Shown in pieces: positions 17,442 to 17,706 of a stretch of 17,706 nt of DNA. Positions within the stretch are counted from its first letter, which is position 1; the number at the start of each line of letters is the position of its first letter. Below the pieces are notes generated by a model. The model had not been told where the DNA came from and ran no database searches. It saw nothing but the letters and a program-made list of their open reading frames with translations. Made by a program: the position numbers and the translations under genes. The stretch covers positions 9,009-26,714 of the forward strand of contig NW_014013160.1 in NCBI RefSeq assembly GCF_000611645.1, given 5' to 3'. This stretch comes from Monoraphidium neglectum (Eukaryota; Chlorophyta; Chlorophyceae; Sphaeropleales; Selenastraceae).

Positions 17442-17706
17442 CTGGGGGTCGGTGACATTGGAGGGGGTGCAGGGGGGCGAGCTGTCAGAACAACGGCACG
17501 ACGCCCTCCAGACCTCGGGCAAGACTATTGAACGAGTGCGCAAGAGGCTGCCGGCGCTGTGTCCCGCGGCCGGCCGGACTGGCGGCTGCGAGAGCGCCAT
17601 CCAACACTCCGCGCACTCGGCCGCCGCACAGCCCCGTCGACCCTCCCCATGCCAGGCCTCGCCTGCCTGCTTCGGGCACCACCCCTACTCACGCACCTCC
17701 CACCAC
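17442..17706 (-). other. Presumed cystinosin intron at the right edge
   Basis: No cystinosin-like coding sequence (SFYPQ, or the Gly-Leu-Ser-Phe-Asp and Asn-Gly segments of the first PQ loop) can be read on the minus strand here. The stretch ends next to the acceptor CCCCCAG at 17448-17442 and starts near a donor-like GTGCGTGAG at 17696-17688, so it is best read as one intron of about 255 bp. The 10 bases 17706-17697 may be the end of the previous exon. Confidence 0.5.

Noticed and set aside
16508..17531. Two plus-strand frames of 315 and 330 residues
   Set aside because: They are antisense shadows of the cystinosin exons and introns on the minus strand, which match the family strongly.
17127..17600. 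157-residue minus-strand frame overlapping the cystinosin exon
   Set aside because: It reads cystinosin exon 17441-17131 in the wrong frame; the chosen frame gives membrane spans and conserved motifs.

Overview
The window looks like nuclear DNA from a GC-rich green alga (Chlorophyta, probably a core chlorophyte class such as Trebouxiophyceae or Chlorophyceae). Five protein-coding genes can be built, all intron-rich. Introns run from about 150 to 380 bp and open with GTGAGT-, GTGCGT- or GTGGGT-like donors. Coding sequence is rich in G/C third positions, and CAG/CAA repeats encode polyglutamine. CA/GT microsatellites sit in introns. The gene set (plant-type RWA polysaccharide O-acetylation protein, F-box/LRR protein, putatively plastid-targeted LRR protein, VTT/TVP38 membrane protein, cystinosin) fits a plant-lineage protist. 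The species cannot be named from the sequence.

Layout from left to right: (1) 116-3728, minus strand, 12 visible exons of an RWA/Cas1p-type multi-pass membrane protein whose 3' end lies beyond base 1. (2) 3729-4101, a compact divergent promoter with a 17-bp palindrome between two copies of a 12-bp direct repeat. (3) 4102-5735, plus strand, four-exon F-box/LRR protein with a small four-cysteine motif. (4) 6320-10025, plus strand, seven-exon protein with a possible transit peptide, polyQ segments, one membrane segment and about 14-15 ribonuclease-inhibitor-type LRRs. Three of its introns are full of GT or CA repeats, one holding a 108-bp perfectly alternating pyrimidine-purine tract. (5) 10026-12123, no recognisable gene. 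(6) 12124-14446, plus strand, six-exon VTT-domain (TVP38/TMEM64/DedA-like) protein with a glutamine-rich tail. (7) 14447-16242, convergent intergenic or UTR sequence with two perfect hairpins. (8) 16243-17441, minus strand, the last three exons of a cystinosin whose 5' end lies beyond the right edge.

All exon models were made by hand from splice-site consensus, reading-frame continuity and recall of family sequences. Every junction reported keeps the frame, and most fall inside recognisable family motifs. The genes do not form an operon and share no single pathway. Three of them (RWA, VTT, cystinosin) encode multi-pass endomembrane proteins, but I treat that as ordinary eukaryotic gene order. 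I found no convincing new multi-gene system. The most interesting points are the microsatellite-flanked exons of the LRR gene, the divergent promoter element, and lineage-specific additions to conserved proteins.
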